A DNA stretch of 64,000 nucleotides from Acinetobacter sp. TR3 (GTDB lineage Bacteria; Pseudomonadota; Gammaproteobacteria; Pseudomonadales; Moraxellaceae). The notes below the pieces were generated by a model. That model was not told the origin of the DNA. It saw only the letters and a program-made list of their open reading frames with translations, and made no database searches. The DNA is taken from assembly GCF_027105055.1 (NCBI RefSeq), contig NZ_CP114264.1:2232001-2296000 (forward strand), written 5' to 3'. This document shows positions 17,577 to 29,691 of this stretch, piece after piece. Position 1 is the stretch's first letter. Every line of letters begins with the position of its first letter. Made by a program: the position numbers and the translations under genes.

Positions 17577-18917
17577 TTATCTTTGGAAGTGATAAACCGA
17601 GCCTAAATTTAAAATTTTGGTAAGTTCATCTAGCGCAGTACGGCTCTCAATCAATAGACTTGGATCAGCCAAATCATCCTGCGTTAACTCATCACGGTAA
17701 TGCTGATCCACCCACTGATTCAATGTTTTGAACAAAGCATCATTCATAAACAAGTTCGGATTGACTGCATTCAGCTCAGCTTCATTTACAGCAACACGTA
17801 ATCTTAAACATGCAGGCCCGCCGCCATTACGCATACTTTCACGCAGATCAAATACTTTAATGTCGTCAATTGGTGTTCCCATTTGAATCATGTCATTTAA
17901 GTAACTCCAAACGGCTGAGTTCTGACGAGATTCTTCTGGTACAACAATGCTCATGCCACCATCAGCACGGGTTAAAATTTGACTGTTGAATAAATAAGTT
18001 GAAACTGCATCTTCAACCTTCACTCGACTTTCAGGGACTTCAATCGAAATAAAATCTTGCTCAATTTCAGCCATCTTGTGACGAATTTCATCTAAGGCTG
18101 CAGATTGATTTAAAAATGCATGTTGGTGATGGAACAACACCTGTTGGTTACTCACGGCGATCACATCATTATGAAATACGCCTTGATCAATCACGTCAGG
18201 ATTTTGCTGAATAAATACAGTACGCTTTGCATCTAACCGATGTAAACGTGCAATCGCTTCACTCGCCTCACGTGTTTGACGTGCAGGGAATTTTTGCGGT
18301 GCAACTGTACCACCAAGTTGTTGTTGACCGTAAACAAAAACTTGCACGCCAGCCTGATCATAAGCACCGCCTAGACGATTATGATTGGCTGCACCTTCAT
18401 CGCCAAATAAAGCAGCTTCTGGCAATGCTTCGTGATGCGCGAAATAGACATCATTCTTGAACATCGCTTGAAGAATACGAGTCGTTGTATGATGCTCAAT
18501 TGATCGATGGAACTTATTATTTAGGTTTGCAGCAGTAAAATGCATTCGCCCGTCAGCACTGTCAGCCGATGGCGATACCGTACACGAGTTCGCGGTCCAC
18601 ATCGATGAAGCTGAACTCAATGATGATAGCAAAGCAGGTGCAGTACGCATGGCTTGAGCAATTACATCAATATCACTACCTGTAAAGCCTAAACGACGCA
18701 ATGTTGGCACATGCGGACGCTCTTGTGGTGCAAACACGCCTTGTTTAAGCCCTAAGTCTGCAAGGGCTTTCATTTTTTTCAAGCCTTGTTTTGCAGCAAG
18801 CTTAGGATTTGATGCGTTATTACGGTTTTTAGTTGAAGCCACATTACCAAATGATAAGCCCGCATAATGATGCGTAGGACCAACTAAACCATCAAAATTG
18901 ATTTCATAACCAGACAT
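17577..18917 (-). CDS. astB: N-succinylarginine dihydrolase
   Basis: A 446-residue enzyme converting N2-succinylarginine to N2-succinylornithine, two ammonia and CO2. The N-terminus [19 protein letters not shown] and the [15 protein letters not shown] segment near residue 340 are diagnostic of AstB; the catalytic cysteine and histidine of this guanidine-modifying fold are retained. I chose ATG 18917, preceded by GGAGAATAAA, rather than an ATG four codons upstream. It lies 32 bases after astD. Confidence 0.95.
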   Translation of the reverse strand: MSGYEINFDGLVGPTHHYAGLSFGNVASTKNRNNASNPKLAAKQGLKKMKALADLGLKQGVFAPQERPHVPTLRRLGFTGSDIDVIAQAMRTAPALLSSLSSASSMWTANSCTVSPSADSADGRMHFTAANLNNKFHRSIEHHTTTRILQAMFKNDVYFAHHEALPEAALFGDEGAANHNRLGGAYDQAGVQVFVYGQQQLGGTVAPQKFPARQTREASEAIARLHRLDAKRTVFIQQNPDVIDQGVFHNDVIAVSNQQVLFHHQHAFLNQSAALDEIRHKMAEIEQDFISIEVPESRVKVEDAVSTYLFNSQILTRADGGMSIVVPEESRQNSAVWSYLNDMIQMGTPIDDIKVFDLRESMRNGGGPACLRLRVAVNEAELNAVNPNLFMNDALFKTLNQWVDQHYRDELTQDDLADPSLLIESRTALDELTKILNLGSVYHFQR

Positions 18918-18949
18918 TTTATTCTCCATGTGTCCCGATGCGATCCGTC

Positions 18950-21462
<2,513 letters not shown>

Positions 21463-21484
21463 GGTTAGATGCTCACAACAAGAT

Positions 21485-22690
21485 TTAGAGGCGTGCTAAG
21501 GCACGAGCAAAACGATTTAAACCTTCGTCAATATCTTCCATTGGAATAATGAGTGAAGGAGTAAAGCGTACGACATCAGTACCTGCAACCAACGCCAACA
21601 AGCCTTCTTCACCCGCTAAGGTCACGATATTTTTTGCTTTGCCTGCATATTCATCTTTCAGTACGCAACCAATTAATAGACCTTGACCGCGGATTTCTTT
21701 GAATAAACCATATTCAGCATTGATTTTATTCAAAGCATCGATGAAATATTGATGACGTTCTTTAACGCCGTCTAAAACTTCTGGTGTATTGATAAATTCA
21801 AACACCGCACCAGCCACTGCACAAGCCAATGGATTACCACCATAAGTCGTACCGTGATCACCCACCGCATACATGTTGGCATAATGATCTGTAGTAATCA
21901 TTGCACCAATTGGGAAACCACCACCTAAGGCTTTTGCCGTCGTTAAAATATCTGGAGTTACGCCAGTATTCATATAGGCATAAAGTGAGCCTGTACGACC
22001 AACGCCTGTTTGTACTTCATCAAAAATCAGCACAGCGCCTTTCTCATCGCACAACGCACGTAAGCCTTTCAAAAATTCGATGTCGGCTGGTAACACACCA
22101 CCTTCACCTTGGATCGGTTCTACGATCACCGCACAGGTATTTTCAGTAATAATAGCTTTAGCAGCATCTAAATCATTAAATGCCGTATGCTCGATTCCAC
22201 CCGGTAAAGGTGCAAAATCTTGAGAATATTTAGGTTGTCCACCTGCTGTTACGGTAAACAAAGTTCGACCGTGGAATGCATTTTTAAATGCAACAATCTG
22301 ATTCTTATTTGGATTACCACTGACTAAACCGACTTTACGTGCCAGTTTTAATGCTGCTTCGTTCGCTTCTGCACCAGAGTTACAGAAAAACACTTTGTCA
22401 GCGAATGTACTTTCAACCAATTGTTTTGCAAGGCGTAATACTGGCTCATTAGTATAACCATTACCAATATGCCAAAGTTTTTGAGCTTGTTCTGTTAAAG
22501 CATTCACCGCAACTGGATGTGCATGACCTAAAGCATTAACCGCAATACCACCTGCAAAATCAATATATTCTTTATCGTTTTGATCCCAAATACGAGAACC
22601 TTCGCCACGAACCAAAATGAAATTTGCTGGAGCAAAAACAGGCACCATCCAATCATTAAAATTGCTACGTGTAATTGCGACATCGCTCAT
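21485..22690 (-). CDS. astC: Succinylornithine/acetylornithine transaminase
   Basis: A 401-residue PLP class III aminotransferase converting N-succinylornithine and 2-oxoglutarate to succinylglutamate semialdehyde and glutamate. [32 protein letters not shown] and [15 protein letters not shown] (PLP lysine) are typical. Position at the head of the ast genes favours AstC over the biosynthetic ArgD; the enzymes are close paralogues and may have both activities. Confidence 0.93.
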   Translation of the reverse strand: MSDVAITRSNFNDWMVPVFAPANFILVRGEGSRIWDQNDKEYIDFAGGIAVNALGHAHPVAVNALTEQAQKLWHIGNGYTNEPVLRLAKQLVESTFADKVFFCNSGAEANEAALKLARKVGLVSGNPNKNQIVAFKNAFHGRTLFTVTAGGQPKYSQDFAPLPGGIEHTAFNDLDAAKAIITENTCAVIVEPIQGEGGVLPADIEFLKGLRALCDEKGAVLIFDEVQTGVGRTGSLYAYMNTGVTPDILTTAKALGGGFPIGAMITTDHYANMYAVGDHGTTYGGNPLACAVAGAVFEFINTPEVLDGVKERHQYFIDALNKINAEYGLFKEIRGQGLLIGCVLKDEYAGKAKNIVTLAGEEGLLALVAGTDVVRFTPSLIIPMEDIDEGLNRFARALARL

Positions 22691-22721
22691 TTTACTTACT
22701 CACTTCCTGTTTGGATATTCA

Positions 22722-22745
22722 GGCTTGTTGAACACTCAACAAGCC
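22722..22745 (-). terminator. Hairpin between gdhA and astC
   Basis: GGCTTGTTGA, 4-base loop, TCAACAAGCC: a perfect 10-bp stem without a T-run. It could be a partial terminator or mRNA-processing/stability element separating gdhA from the ast genes. Confidence 0.55.
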
Positions 22746-22770
22746 CTTTGCTTTAACTGTATGAATGGTT

Positions 22771-24045
22771 TTAACCTGGGAAAATACCGCGTTCTTTACG
22801 CGCTTTAAGGATACGTTCACAGGCTAAAATATAAGCTGCTGTACGCAAGCTACATTCCTTTTGCGCTGCGGTATTCCACACATCACTCATGGCTTGAATC
22901 ATCAGCTTGTCGAGACGTTCATTAATTTCGTCTTCGCTCCAGAAATAACTCGCCATATCTTGAACCCACTCAAAATAACTGACCGTTACACCACCTGCGT
23001 TACAAATTACGTCAGGAACTACAGTAATGTTACGGCTAACGAATACATCATCTGCTTCTGGATAAGTTGGTCCGTTTGCACCTTCAAGCACAATTTTCGC
23101 TTTGAGTTTTTGTGCACGTTCAACCGTAATCTGACCTTCCAATGCGGCTGGAATCAGAATATCCATATCGACATCCCAGAATTCTTCATCCGAGATCACA
23201 GTAGCTTCAGCAAAACCTTTCACGCCACCCTGTTCAGCAACATGCTTTTGTAATGCTTTTACGTTAAAACCTTCAGCATTAAAAATTGTGCCTGTGTGAT
23301 CTTGCACAGCAACAATTTTTGCACCTGCCTGATTAAACAAATAAGCAGCTTCATTACCTACGTTACCAAAACCTTGAACCGCAACTTTGCTACCTTCGAT
23401 AGGTAATTTGATACGCTCTGCAACTTGCATACCTGTAACAAATACGCCACGACCTGTTGCACGAACACGGCCGAGTGAACCACCTAAATGCACAGGTTTT
23501 CCAGTTACAACACCAGTAACCGTATGACCTTTAATACTTGAATAAGTATCCATCATCCAACCCATGATATTGGCATTAGTACCAACATCAGGTGCAGGAA
23601 TATCAATTTGTGGGCCGATAATTGGGCTAATTTCACTAGTAAAACGACGAGTTAAACGCTCTAATTCACGTGTTGAAAGTTCTTTAGGGTTAACACGAAT
23701 ACCACCTTTTGCGCCACCAAATGGGAGATTAAGCACCGCAGTTTTAATGGTCATCCATGCTGATAACGCCATGACCTCATTCAATTCAACATCTTGGTGA
23801 TAACGAATACCACCCTTACCAGGACCACGAGAGAGATTGTGCTGTACGCGATAGCCTTCAAAATGACGAATTGTGCCATCATCCATCACGATTGGCACAT
23901 CAACAATTAGCGTACGTTTTGGTCTTTTCAGTGTGTTGACAAAGTTGCTGAGGTCGGCATCCAAATAAGGTGCTACACGATCTACTTGAGTGAGAAAGGT
24001 TTGCCAAGCACTACCATTTTGAGCCGCATATGATAAAGACATCAT
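22771..24045 (-). CDS. gdhA: Glutamate dehydrogenase
   Basis: A 424-residue hexameric glutamate dehydrogenase interconverting glutamate and 2-oxoglutarate plus ammonia. Motifs: [20 protein letters not shown], catalytic [31 protein letters not shown] and Rossmann [13 protein letters not shown]. Length and the GGIR forms resemble the catabolic RocG/GudB type, probably NAD-linked. It lies upstream of astC on the same strand (80-base gap with a hairpin), so it fits disposal of ast-derived glutamate. Two adjacent ATG codons at 24045/24042 are possible starts, with GGAAAAG upstream. Confidence 0.94.
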   Translation of the reverse strand: MMSLSYAAQNGSAWQTFLTQVDRVAPYLDADLSNFVNTLKRPKRTLIVDVPIVMDDGTIRHFEGYRVQHNLSRGPGKGGIRYHQDVELNEVMALSAWMTIKTAVLNLPFGGAKGGIRVNPKELSTRELERLTRRFTSEISPIIGPQIDIPAPDVGTNANIMGWMMDTYSSIKGHTVTGVVTGKPVHLGGSLGRVRATGRGVFVTGMQVAERIKLPIEGSKVAVQGFGNVGNEAAYLFNQAGAKIVAVQDHTGTIFNAEGFNVKALQKHVAEQGGVKGFAEATVISDEEFWDVDMDILIPAALEGQITVERAQKLKAKIVLEGANGPTYPEADDVFVSRNITVVPDVICNAGGVTVSYFEWVQDMASYFWSEDEINERLDKLMIQAMSDVWNTAAQKECSLRTAAYILACERILKARKERGIFPG

Positions 24046-24191
24046 CTTTTCCTTAATTAATCAATTGTCCCTGTTATCTACAGATTCCCTTACTGCAAAG
24101 GTTTCCGCTCACCCCATCGTTCCGTGTCAACATAGATCTCTTGATTCATTCGAAAAAAATGTTTGGGGCTTCGTATATTGATTATTATTAA

Positions 24192-24206
24192 GAATCAAAT
24201 TGATTC
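24192..24206. promoter_or_regulatory. 15-bp inverted repeat, probable Lrp/AsnC operator
   Basis: GAATCA AAT TGATTC, a perfect 15-bp dyad of the size expected for Lrp-family sites, located between gdhA and the divergent Lrp/AsnC gene, 66 bases before the regulator start. Confidence 0.55.
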
Positions 24207-24271
24207 ACAAAATTCTTTATAATGATTAAAATGAATTAATTTTTATCAATTTGCTAATAGCAAGTATCAAA

Positions 24272-24694
24272 ATGAACAATATTGATCATATTCTCTTAGG
24301 TTTACTCAAAGATAATGCCCGGATCTCAATTACAGATCTGGCTGCAAAAACACGTGTATCAAGAGCAACGGTACAAAAGCGAATTGAATATATGGAATCG
24401 ACGGGCATCATCACGGGATATACTGTACGCTTCCGCCCAAATGTGGAAAAAAATATTATCCGTGCTTGGATGAATATCATGGTGGAAGGAACCAAAGCGC
24501 AAGCGGTTATTCGTGAATTACGCCTAGAATCAGCCGTTGAACGCCTACATACTACAAACGGGAAATGGGATATTTTGGTTGAATTACAGTCCGACAGTTT
24601 AGAAAATTTTGACAAGGCACTCGAACGAATTCGAAATATTTCAGGTATTTACAATAGTGAAACCAGCATTTTACTTTCTACATATAAAACATAA
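24272..24694 (+). CDS. Lrp/AsnC-family transcriptional regulator
   Basis: About 140 residues. The N-terminal HTH (LLGLLKDNARISITDLAAKTRVSRATVQKRIEYMESTGIITGYTV) is followed by a RAM/AsnC_trans_reg effector domain ending in ISGIYNSETSILLSTYKT. I chose ATG 24272 (MNNIDHILL) over an upstream TTG at 24251; the Shine-Dalgarno is weak either way. It is divergent from gdhA and the ast genes and probably controls them in response to an amino acid such as arginine or glutamate. The regulon is inferred from position. Confidence 0.88.
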   Translation: MNNIDHILLGLLKDNARISITDLAAKTRVSRATVQKRIEYMESTGIITGYTVRFRPNVEKNIIRAWMNIMVEGTKAQAVIRELRLESAVERLHTTNGKWDILVELQSDSLENFDKALERIRNISGIYNSETSILLSTYKT

Positions 24695-24776
24695 TGATAG
24701 ATGATGATTCACATTAAAATGAATTAACTAGGATGCTCACACAAATTAAATGAGCATCCTTAGATTGAAGAATAAT

Positions 24777-25616
24777 TTAGTTTTTTTTCAAAGTTTTTTT
24801 GGTTAGAAAATCTAATGCTTGAGAATAATGCGTTGGTGTAATCCGCTGAATCAAATCTAAAATCTTGGCATCATTCCCAATTAATACTCGAGCTTTATCC
24901 TGTTTGACCGCCTCTAAAATGATTTTTGCAGCTTCTTCTGGTGGGGTTTTCAGGACTTTATTAAATGATCGACTAGCCTTTGCCGGATTCATACCCAAAG
25001 AACGGATACTGTCACTCATACGAGCACTATTAGCAATATTGGTTCGTATACCACCTGGATGCACACAAGTCGCACTGACACCATTATTTTGCATATTTAA
25101 TTCTTGGCGTAATGATTCGGTAAAACCACGCACTGCAAACTTTGTTGCGTTATAAGCACTTTGAGAAGGTTGCGCAGTGAGTCCAAATAAACTAGAAATA
25201 TTAATAATATGCCCTTCACCACTTTGCTTTAAATAAGGCAAAAACTCTTTTGTGCCGTAGACAACACCCCAAAAATTAATATTAAAAATCCATTCCATTT
25301 CTTCATAGCTCATCCCTTCTACGGTACTTGCTAATGCAACGCCAGCATTGTTAAAAATCAAATTGATTTTGCCATGATCTTTGAAACTATTCTCCGCCCA
25401 TTCACGTACAGCTTGCTGATGAGAAACATCTAGTTTGGTTAAAGTGACTTTCACAGGATACTGTTTTACTAAAGATAATGTTTCAGCTAAACCTTGATCA
25501 TTCACATCACTTAAAGCTAAATCAGCGCCTTGCTGTGCTAATAAAATTGCAAGTTGTTGACCGATTCCAGAACCTGCACCCGTAATTGCAGCAACCTTTT
25601 GATTAAAACTTTTCAT
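24777..25616 (-). CDS. SDR family oxidoreductase
   Basis: A 279-residue classical short-chain dehydrogenase. NAD(P) motif TGAGSGIGQQLA, NNAG in IFNNAGVALAS, catalytic serine in NISSLFG and YNATK (YxxxK) in QSAYNATKFAVRG. The C-terminal part (NPAKASRSFNKVLKTPPEEAAKIILEAV) resembles the SDRs found in Acinetobacter and mycobacteria that act on lipid or ketone substrates. It starts 9 bases after the amidohydrolase gene, so they form a two-gene operon. The substrate is unknown. Confidence 0.87.
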   Translation of the reverse strand: MKSFNQKVAAITGAGSGIGQQLAILLAQQGADLALSDVNDQGLAETLSLVKQYPVKVTLTKLDVSHQQAVREWAENSFKDHGKINLIFNNAGVALASTVEGMSYEEMEWIFNINFWGVVYGTKEFLPYLKQSGEGHIINISSLFGLTAQPSQSAYNATKFAVRGFTESLRQELNMQNNGVSATCVHPGGIRTNIANSARMSDSIRSLGMNPAKASRSFNKVLKTPPEEAAKIILEAVKQDKARVLIGNDAKILDLIQRITPTHYSQALDFLTKKTLKKN

Positions 25617-25625
25617 ATGATGACT

Positions 25626-26693
25626 CTAATTTAATTGATAAAAATTGGCAGCGTTTTGTCTAAAAATGGAATACATCGCTTGATCACCATAAGGTGTAAT
25701 CATTTCAATATAAGCTTGGATCAAATCACTTAGCGTTGCATTTGCTTTATCCATAGGAAAATTTGAAGCAAAAATGATTCGATCTGGACCAAATACCTGT
25801 ATTGCATGCTGAATCAATGGTGTTAATAAATTCACCATTTCATAGACGGTTGCAGTACGGTATTGTTGATAAAATCGGTGTCCCAACACGGGCATCATCA
25901 GTCCAGAAATCTTGGCATAAACATTTTTTTGCTCAGCCAAAACTGCCAAATCATGCTGCCATTGCTGGAAAATTGCGGCACGTTGTGAAGGTGTTTGACC
26001 AGTTTTTTTGCCAATAGCACCAAAAAGCCCTGCGGGTGTTGCCAAATGATCAACGACTATAGCTGTTTGAGGAAATTGTTTCGCTAATTTTGTAAGTTCT
26101 GAAATTTGTGTTGAATAAGTCCACGCATCAAAAGATAAATCCATTTTGGCAAGTTGTTCAAAGCCTTTAAGGAATTTTTTAGACTGATATAAATGTGCTT
26201 GATCACACCAACGATAAATACCAGAATCCTCATGCCAAGAAGCCATTTTACGAATACCTCTAAATAGAGGGCTGGCATCTTGATGCGCTTTTAAAATCTG
26301 TTTAAATTTTCGATCTCGTGGGTCGGCAGTGGCAATAATTGCGCCTAGCTTTAAATTTTGGTCTTTAAAATTTAATTGTTGAATCCATTTGGTTTCTTCG
26401 ACAACACCAAAGCCTTTATGATGATGCCAATTTGCTTCGACATGTACTACGCTTTCAATCGCATGATGTCGCATATCTTCATGATAATTTTGAGGGAGAT
26501 AAGGACTCAACGCATATTCAGTTAATCCTAGTGTGTCTAAAAGTGGTTTCGGTTTAACGAATCGCACAACTTTATCCATCACACGGGGATAATTCCCCAA
26601 AGCTTTAACCAACAAGGCAGCAGAATGTGGAGTATGGTATGGATCCCATTGATGGATATGCGGATCTATAATTGCAAAATCGAGTTTTTTCAT
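25626..26693 (-). CDS. Amidohydrolase_2 family protein
   Basis: About 355 residues of the amidohydrolase-related (PF04909) type, related to 2-pyrone-4,6-dicarboxylate lactonase and other TIM-barrel lactonases or decarboxylases. Metal-site HxH is in IIDPHIHQWDPYH, further histidines are in ESVVHVEANWHHH and IVVDHLATPAG, and the late aspartate/asparagine region is FGPDRIIFASNFPMD. I chose the ATG at 26693, with GAAAGAG upstream, over a start at 26738. Paired with an SDR; a lactone- or acid-hydrolysing role is possible but unproven. Confidence 0.83.
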   Translation of the reverse strand: MKKLDFAIIDPHIHQWDPYHTPHSAALLVKALGNYPRVMDKVVRFVKPKPLLDTLGLTEYALSPYLPQNYHEDMRHHAIESVVHVEANWHHHKGFGVVEETKWIQQLNFKDQNLKLGAIIATADPRDRKFKQILKAHQDASPLFRGIRKMASWHEDSGIYRWCDQAHLYQSKKFLKGFEQLAKMDLSFDAWTYSTQISELTKLAKQFPQTAIVVDHLATPAGLFGAIGKKTGQTPSQRAAIFQQWQHDLAVLAEQKNVYAKISGLMMPVLGHRFYQQYRTATVYEMVNLLTPLIQHAIQVFGPDRIIFASNFPMDKANATLSDLIQAYIEMITPYGDQAMYSIFRQNAANFYQLN

Positions 26694-26992
26694 TCCGATA
26701 CTCTTTCTTATTTCAAAAGATGAACATGTGATGATCATCGTCCCAAATCATCATTTATTTAATTTTTAAAATACGGCTTATTTTTAGAGTACAGAACAAA
26801 AATCTATGAATAAAATGATTTATTCTAATGAGCAGCTATGAATATTATTCATTATTTTGAATGGCTGGATGAATATAACCCAAGCAGCATCCAGTAGATG
26901 TTGATCATTGTAGCGAAACAGACTCGCAAGCTTAAATTTGCTATATTAAATGAATAGCTAAACAGTCCTATAAATCAGGCTTGAAGCTGATT

Positions 26993-27118
26993 TTAAAGAA
27001 AATATTCCCAAATAATATAGCCTAAACCAAAACCGATAAAAGCATAGAGTGTGATAATAAAAAACACAAAACTCGCATTATTTTTCTTTTTTAAAAAACT
27101 CATATTTAGCCCATTCAT
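26993..27118 (-). CDS. 41-aa single-pass membrane peptide
   Basis: A short ORF preceded by a good Shine-Dalgarno (GAGG seven bases before ATG). The product is MNGLNMSFLKKKNNAS followed by a hydrophobic segment (about 17-37) and WEYFL: positive-inside N-terminus, one membrane helix. There is no homologue I recognise. It lies alone in a 573-base intergenic space between the amidohydrolase and the malic enzyme. The strong ribosome-binding site, charge pattern and membrane helix argue it is real, but short ORFs of this sort can be chance. Confidence 0.55.
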   Translation of the reverse strand: MNGLNMSFLKKKNNASFVFFIITLYAFIGFGLGYIIWEYFL

Positions 27119-27218
27119 ATCAACCTCGTTATACTTTGAATGAATACAGATGATAAAGGTAGATACAGATTTTATAAAAAAAATATAACAGATAGTTTTA
27201 TGAGAGTAATAATAAGCT

Positions 27219-27255
27219 AAAAACCTGAAAGATCATTCAAGATCAGTCAGGTTTT
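27219..27255 (-). terminator. Terminator of malic enzyme gene
   Basis: On the minus strand AAAACCTGA ... TTCAGGTTTTT with an inner GATC/GATC pairing, about 57 bases past the stop. It is nearly symmetrical and could act in both directions. Confidence 0.7.
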
Positions 27256-27311
27256 GTCCTAGATTACAAAAGTACATTTACGTTTCAGCAATCAGACTAA
27301 ATCTGGTTCAA

Positions 27312-29012
27312 TCAAAAAGTAACTCGGCGATAATTTCGATATTCAGGTGTCCAAAAATTATCTTCAATCACATTTTTCAGCACATCATTGCTCATGGGTA
27401 CTGCTAATCCATCTGCCATAGCAGCTTTTGCAACTTTAAAAGCAATGAATTTGGAGACTTGATGAATGTCATTAATATTTGGCAATAGATCTGCAGCTGC
27501 ATTTTTTAAACGCGGTGAGCAATCTGCCAATGCTGTGCTTGCAGCCATCAACATTGCATCACTAATATGATTTGCACCACATGCAATCACACCCAAGCCT
27601 ATTCCTGGGAAAATATAAGAATTATTACACTGAGCAATCGTATAAGTTTTACCTTGGAAATATACTGGTGCAAAAGGACTACCTGTCGCAACGATTGCAG
27701 CACCTTGCGTCCATTCAATAATATCTTTTGGCTGAGCTTCTACTTGAGAAGTCGGGTTAGATAATGGCAAAACAATCGGATGTTTATAATATTTAGCTAA
27801 AGTTTTAATCACTTCTTCACTAAATAAACCTGCTTGCCCTGATACACCAATCAGAATACTTGGTTTAGCATTTTTTACGACATCAAGTAGCGCAATCTCT
27901 TGTCCTGAATATTCCCATTCTGAAATTGCATTCACAGGTGTTGCGAGTTTTTGTTGAAAGTCGAGTAAATTGGGCTGTTGATCAGTCATTAAACCGAAGC
28001 GATCAACCATGAAAATACGTGAACGGGCTTCATGATCGCTCAACCCTTCATCCATCATTTGTCTAACGATATGCTCAGCAATACCACATCCTGCTGAACC
28101 AGCACCAACAAAAGTAATGGTTTGATCTTTAAGTTGTTTACCAAGTGCTCTAGATGCAGCAATTAGACTGGCAACTGTAACTGCTGCAGTTCCTTGAATG
28201 TCATCATTAAAGCAGCAAATTTTATCTCGATATTGAGTCAATAATGGCATTGCATTAATTTGGGCAAAATCTTCAAATTGTATCAACACATTCGGCCAAC
28301 GTTCACGCACAGCAGAAATAATCTGTTCGACAAATTGGTAATATTGCTCCCCTCTGATTCGAGGTTGCTTCAATCCCATGTAAATTGGATCGTTGAGTAA
28401 TTCTTGATTATTTGTACCAACATCTATCGTAATCGGTAACGTATAAGCAGGACTAATACCTCCACATGCGGTATATAGAGATAATTTTCCAATTGGAATT
28501 CCCATACCACCAATACCCTGATCACCTAAACCAAGGATGCGCTCACCATCGGTAATGACAATCACTTTGACATTTTTCTTATTCACATTATGAATAATTT
28601 GATCGATGTATTGACGTTCAGCGTATGAGATGAAAATCCCACGATGACGACGATAAATATCAGAAAAACGCTGGCAAGCTTCGCCGACGGTTGGTGTATA
28701 AATGATGGGTAGCATTTCATCTAAATGCTGACTCAATAAATTATAAAAAAGTGTTTCATTTGTGTCTTGAATATTTCTTAAATAAATATGCTTATTCAAG
28801 TTATTGTCAAATGACAAGTACTGCTGATAAGAGCGTTGCGTTTGTTCTTCGATGTTTTCGATATTGTTAGGTATCAGTCCATGCAAGTTAAACTGCTCAC
28901 GCTCTTCAGTCGAAAAAGCTGAACCTTTATTCAAGAGTGGAAGTTCTAAAAGAGCGTTCCCAGCATAGGGAATATATAAAGGTTTCTGGGTTTTACTAGG
29001 ATTTGCGGGCAT
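27312..29012 (-). CDS. maeA: NAD-dependent malic enzyme
   Basis: A 566-residue malic enzyme, the usual length of E. coli MaeA/SfcA; it converts malate to pyruvate, CO2 and NADH. N-terminal domain: [30 protein letters not shown] region, then [22 protein letters not shown]. Metal/malate site in [10 protein letters not shown] and [11 protein letters not shown]. The NAD Rossmann motif is [15 protein letters not shown]. Transcribed alone with its own terminator. Four-carbon acids from ast and tgn pathways could be drawn off to pyruvate here, but that link is only metabolic logic. Confidence 0.95.
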   Translation of the reverse strand: MPANPSKTQKPLYIPYAGNALLELPLLNKGSAFSTEEREQFNLHGLIPNNIENIEEQTQRSYQQYLSFDNNLNKHIYLRNIQDTNETLFYNLLSQHLDEMLPIIYTPTVGEACQRFSDIYRRHRGIFISYAERQYIDQIIHNVNKKNVKVIVITDGERILGLGDQGIGGMGIPIGKLSLYTACGGISPAYTLPITIDVGTNNQELLNDPIYMGLKQPRIRGEQYYQFVEQIISAVRERWPNVLIQFEDFAQINAMPLLTQYRDKICCFNDDIQGTAAVTVASLIAASRALGKQLKDQTITFVGAGSAGCGIAEHIVRQMMDEGLSDHEARSRIFMVDRFGLMTDQQPNLLDFQQKLATPVNAISEWEYSGQEIALLDVVKNAKPSILIGVSGQAGLFSEEVIKTLAKYYKHPIVLPLSNPTSQVEAQPKDIIEWTQGAAIVATGSPFAPVYFQGKTYTIAQCNNSYIFPGIGLGVIACGANHISDAMLMAASTALADCSPRLKNAAADLLPNINDIHQVSKFIAFKVAKAAMADGLAVPMSNDVLKNVIEDNFWTPEYRNYRRVTF

Positions 29013-29257
29013 ACCTTACTCTTTCGATGATCTATCAAATATCAAATTTTCTTTGCTCAAGATGGAATTAAAATCACCTTAAACGAAGTGCATAATTTAC
29101 ACCAATAGACACCTAAAGCTGCATATATCTCAGTATATAAAAGGTGATTGGTTATTTAGAAAATAAATACTCTGTTTAAATTATATCCATCCTGACCGAA
29201 ACAATCGTAACAATTGGTATGTCACCTTAAGAGCGAAGGGCCAAAATGAAATCACTT

Positions 29258-29293
29258 AAGCAAACATCACCAGCATGCTGTGTAATGTTTGCT
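29258..29293 (-). terminator. Hairpin after the CMD gene
   Basis: On the minus strand AGCAAACAT ... ATGTTTGCT with a partly paired interior, 12 bases beyond the stop at 29305. Confidence 0.6.
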
Positions 29294-29304
29294 CAATCGT
29301 TTAA

Positions 29305-29691
29305 TTAGTTATTTTCTTGTTCATATTCCTGAATCGCTTCTTTAGCAATTCGGAAACTATCTACGGCTGCCGGTACACCACAATAAATTGCGACTTGTAA
29401 CAGCACTTCACGAATTTTTTCTTTAGGTACGCCATTTCGTAGAGCACCTTTGACATGAAGCTTTAATTCATGTGGACGATTAAGCGCAGAAATCATGGCA
29501 AGATTGATTAAGCTTCGCTCAGGCTTGCTCAATTCCTCTCGGCCCCAAACTGCACCCCAACAATACTCTGTGACTAACTCTTGTAACGGTAAACTAAAAT
29601 CATCGGCATTGTTGATCGAGTTATTCACATAAGCTTCGCCTAATACTTGTTTACGAATGGCTAAGCCTTTTTCAAATTTTTCATTACTCAT
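29305..29691 (-). CDS. Carboxymuconolactone decarboxylase-like protein
   Basis: A 128-residue CMD/PcaC-family protein (PF02627). LVTEYCWGAVWGREELSKPERSL and the segment HELKLHVKGALRNGVPKEKIREVLLQVAIYCGVPAA match the PcaC-like, non-peroxidase branch; there is no CxxC AhpD motif. Its start overlaps the tgnE stop by four bases (ATGA), so it is co-translated with it. A role in the pyridine-ring catabolic route is suggested by the operon, but no such step is part of the trigonelline pathway as I know it. Confidence 0.83.
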   Translation of the reverse strand: MSNEKFEKGLAIRKQVLGEAYVNNSINNADDFSLPLQELVTEYCWGAVWGREELSKPERSLINLAMISALNRPHELKLHVKGALRNGVPKEKIREVLLQVAIYCGVPAAVDSFRIAKEAIQEYEQENN

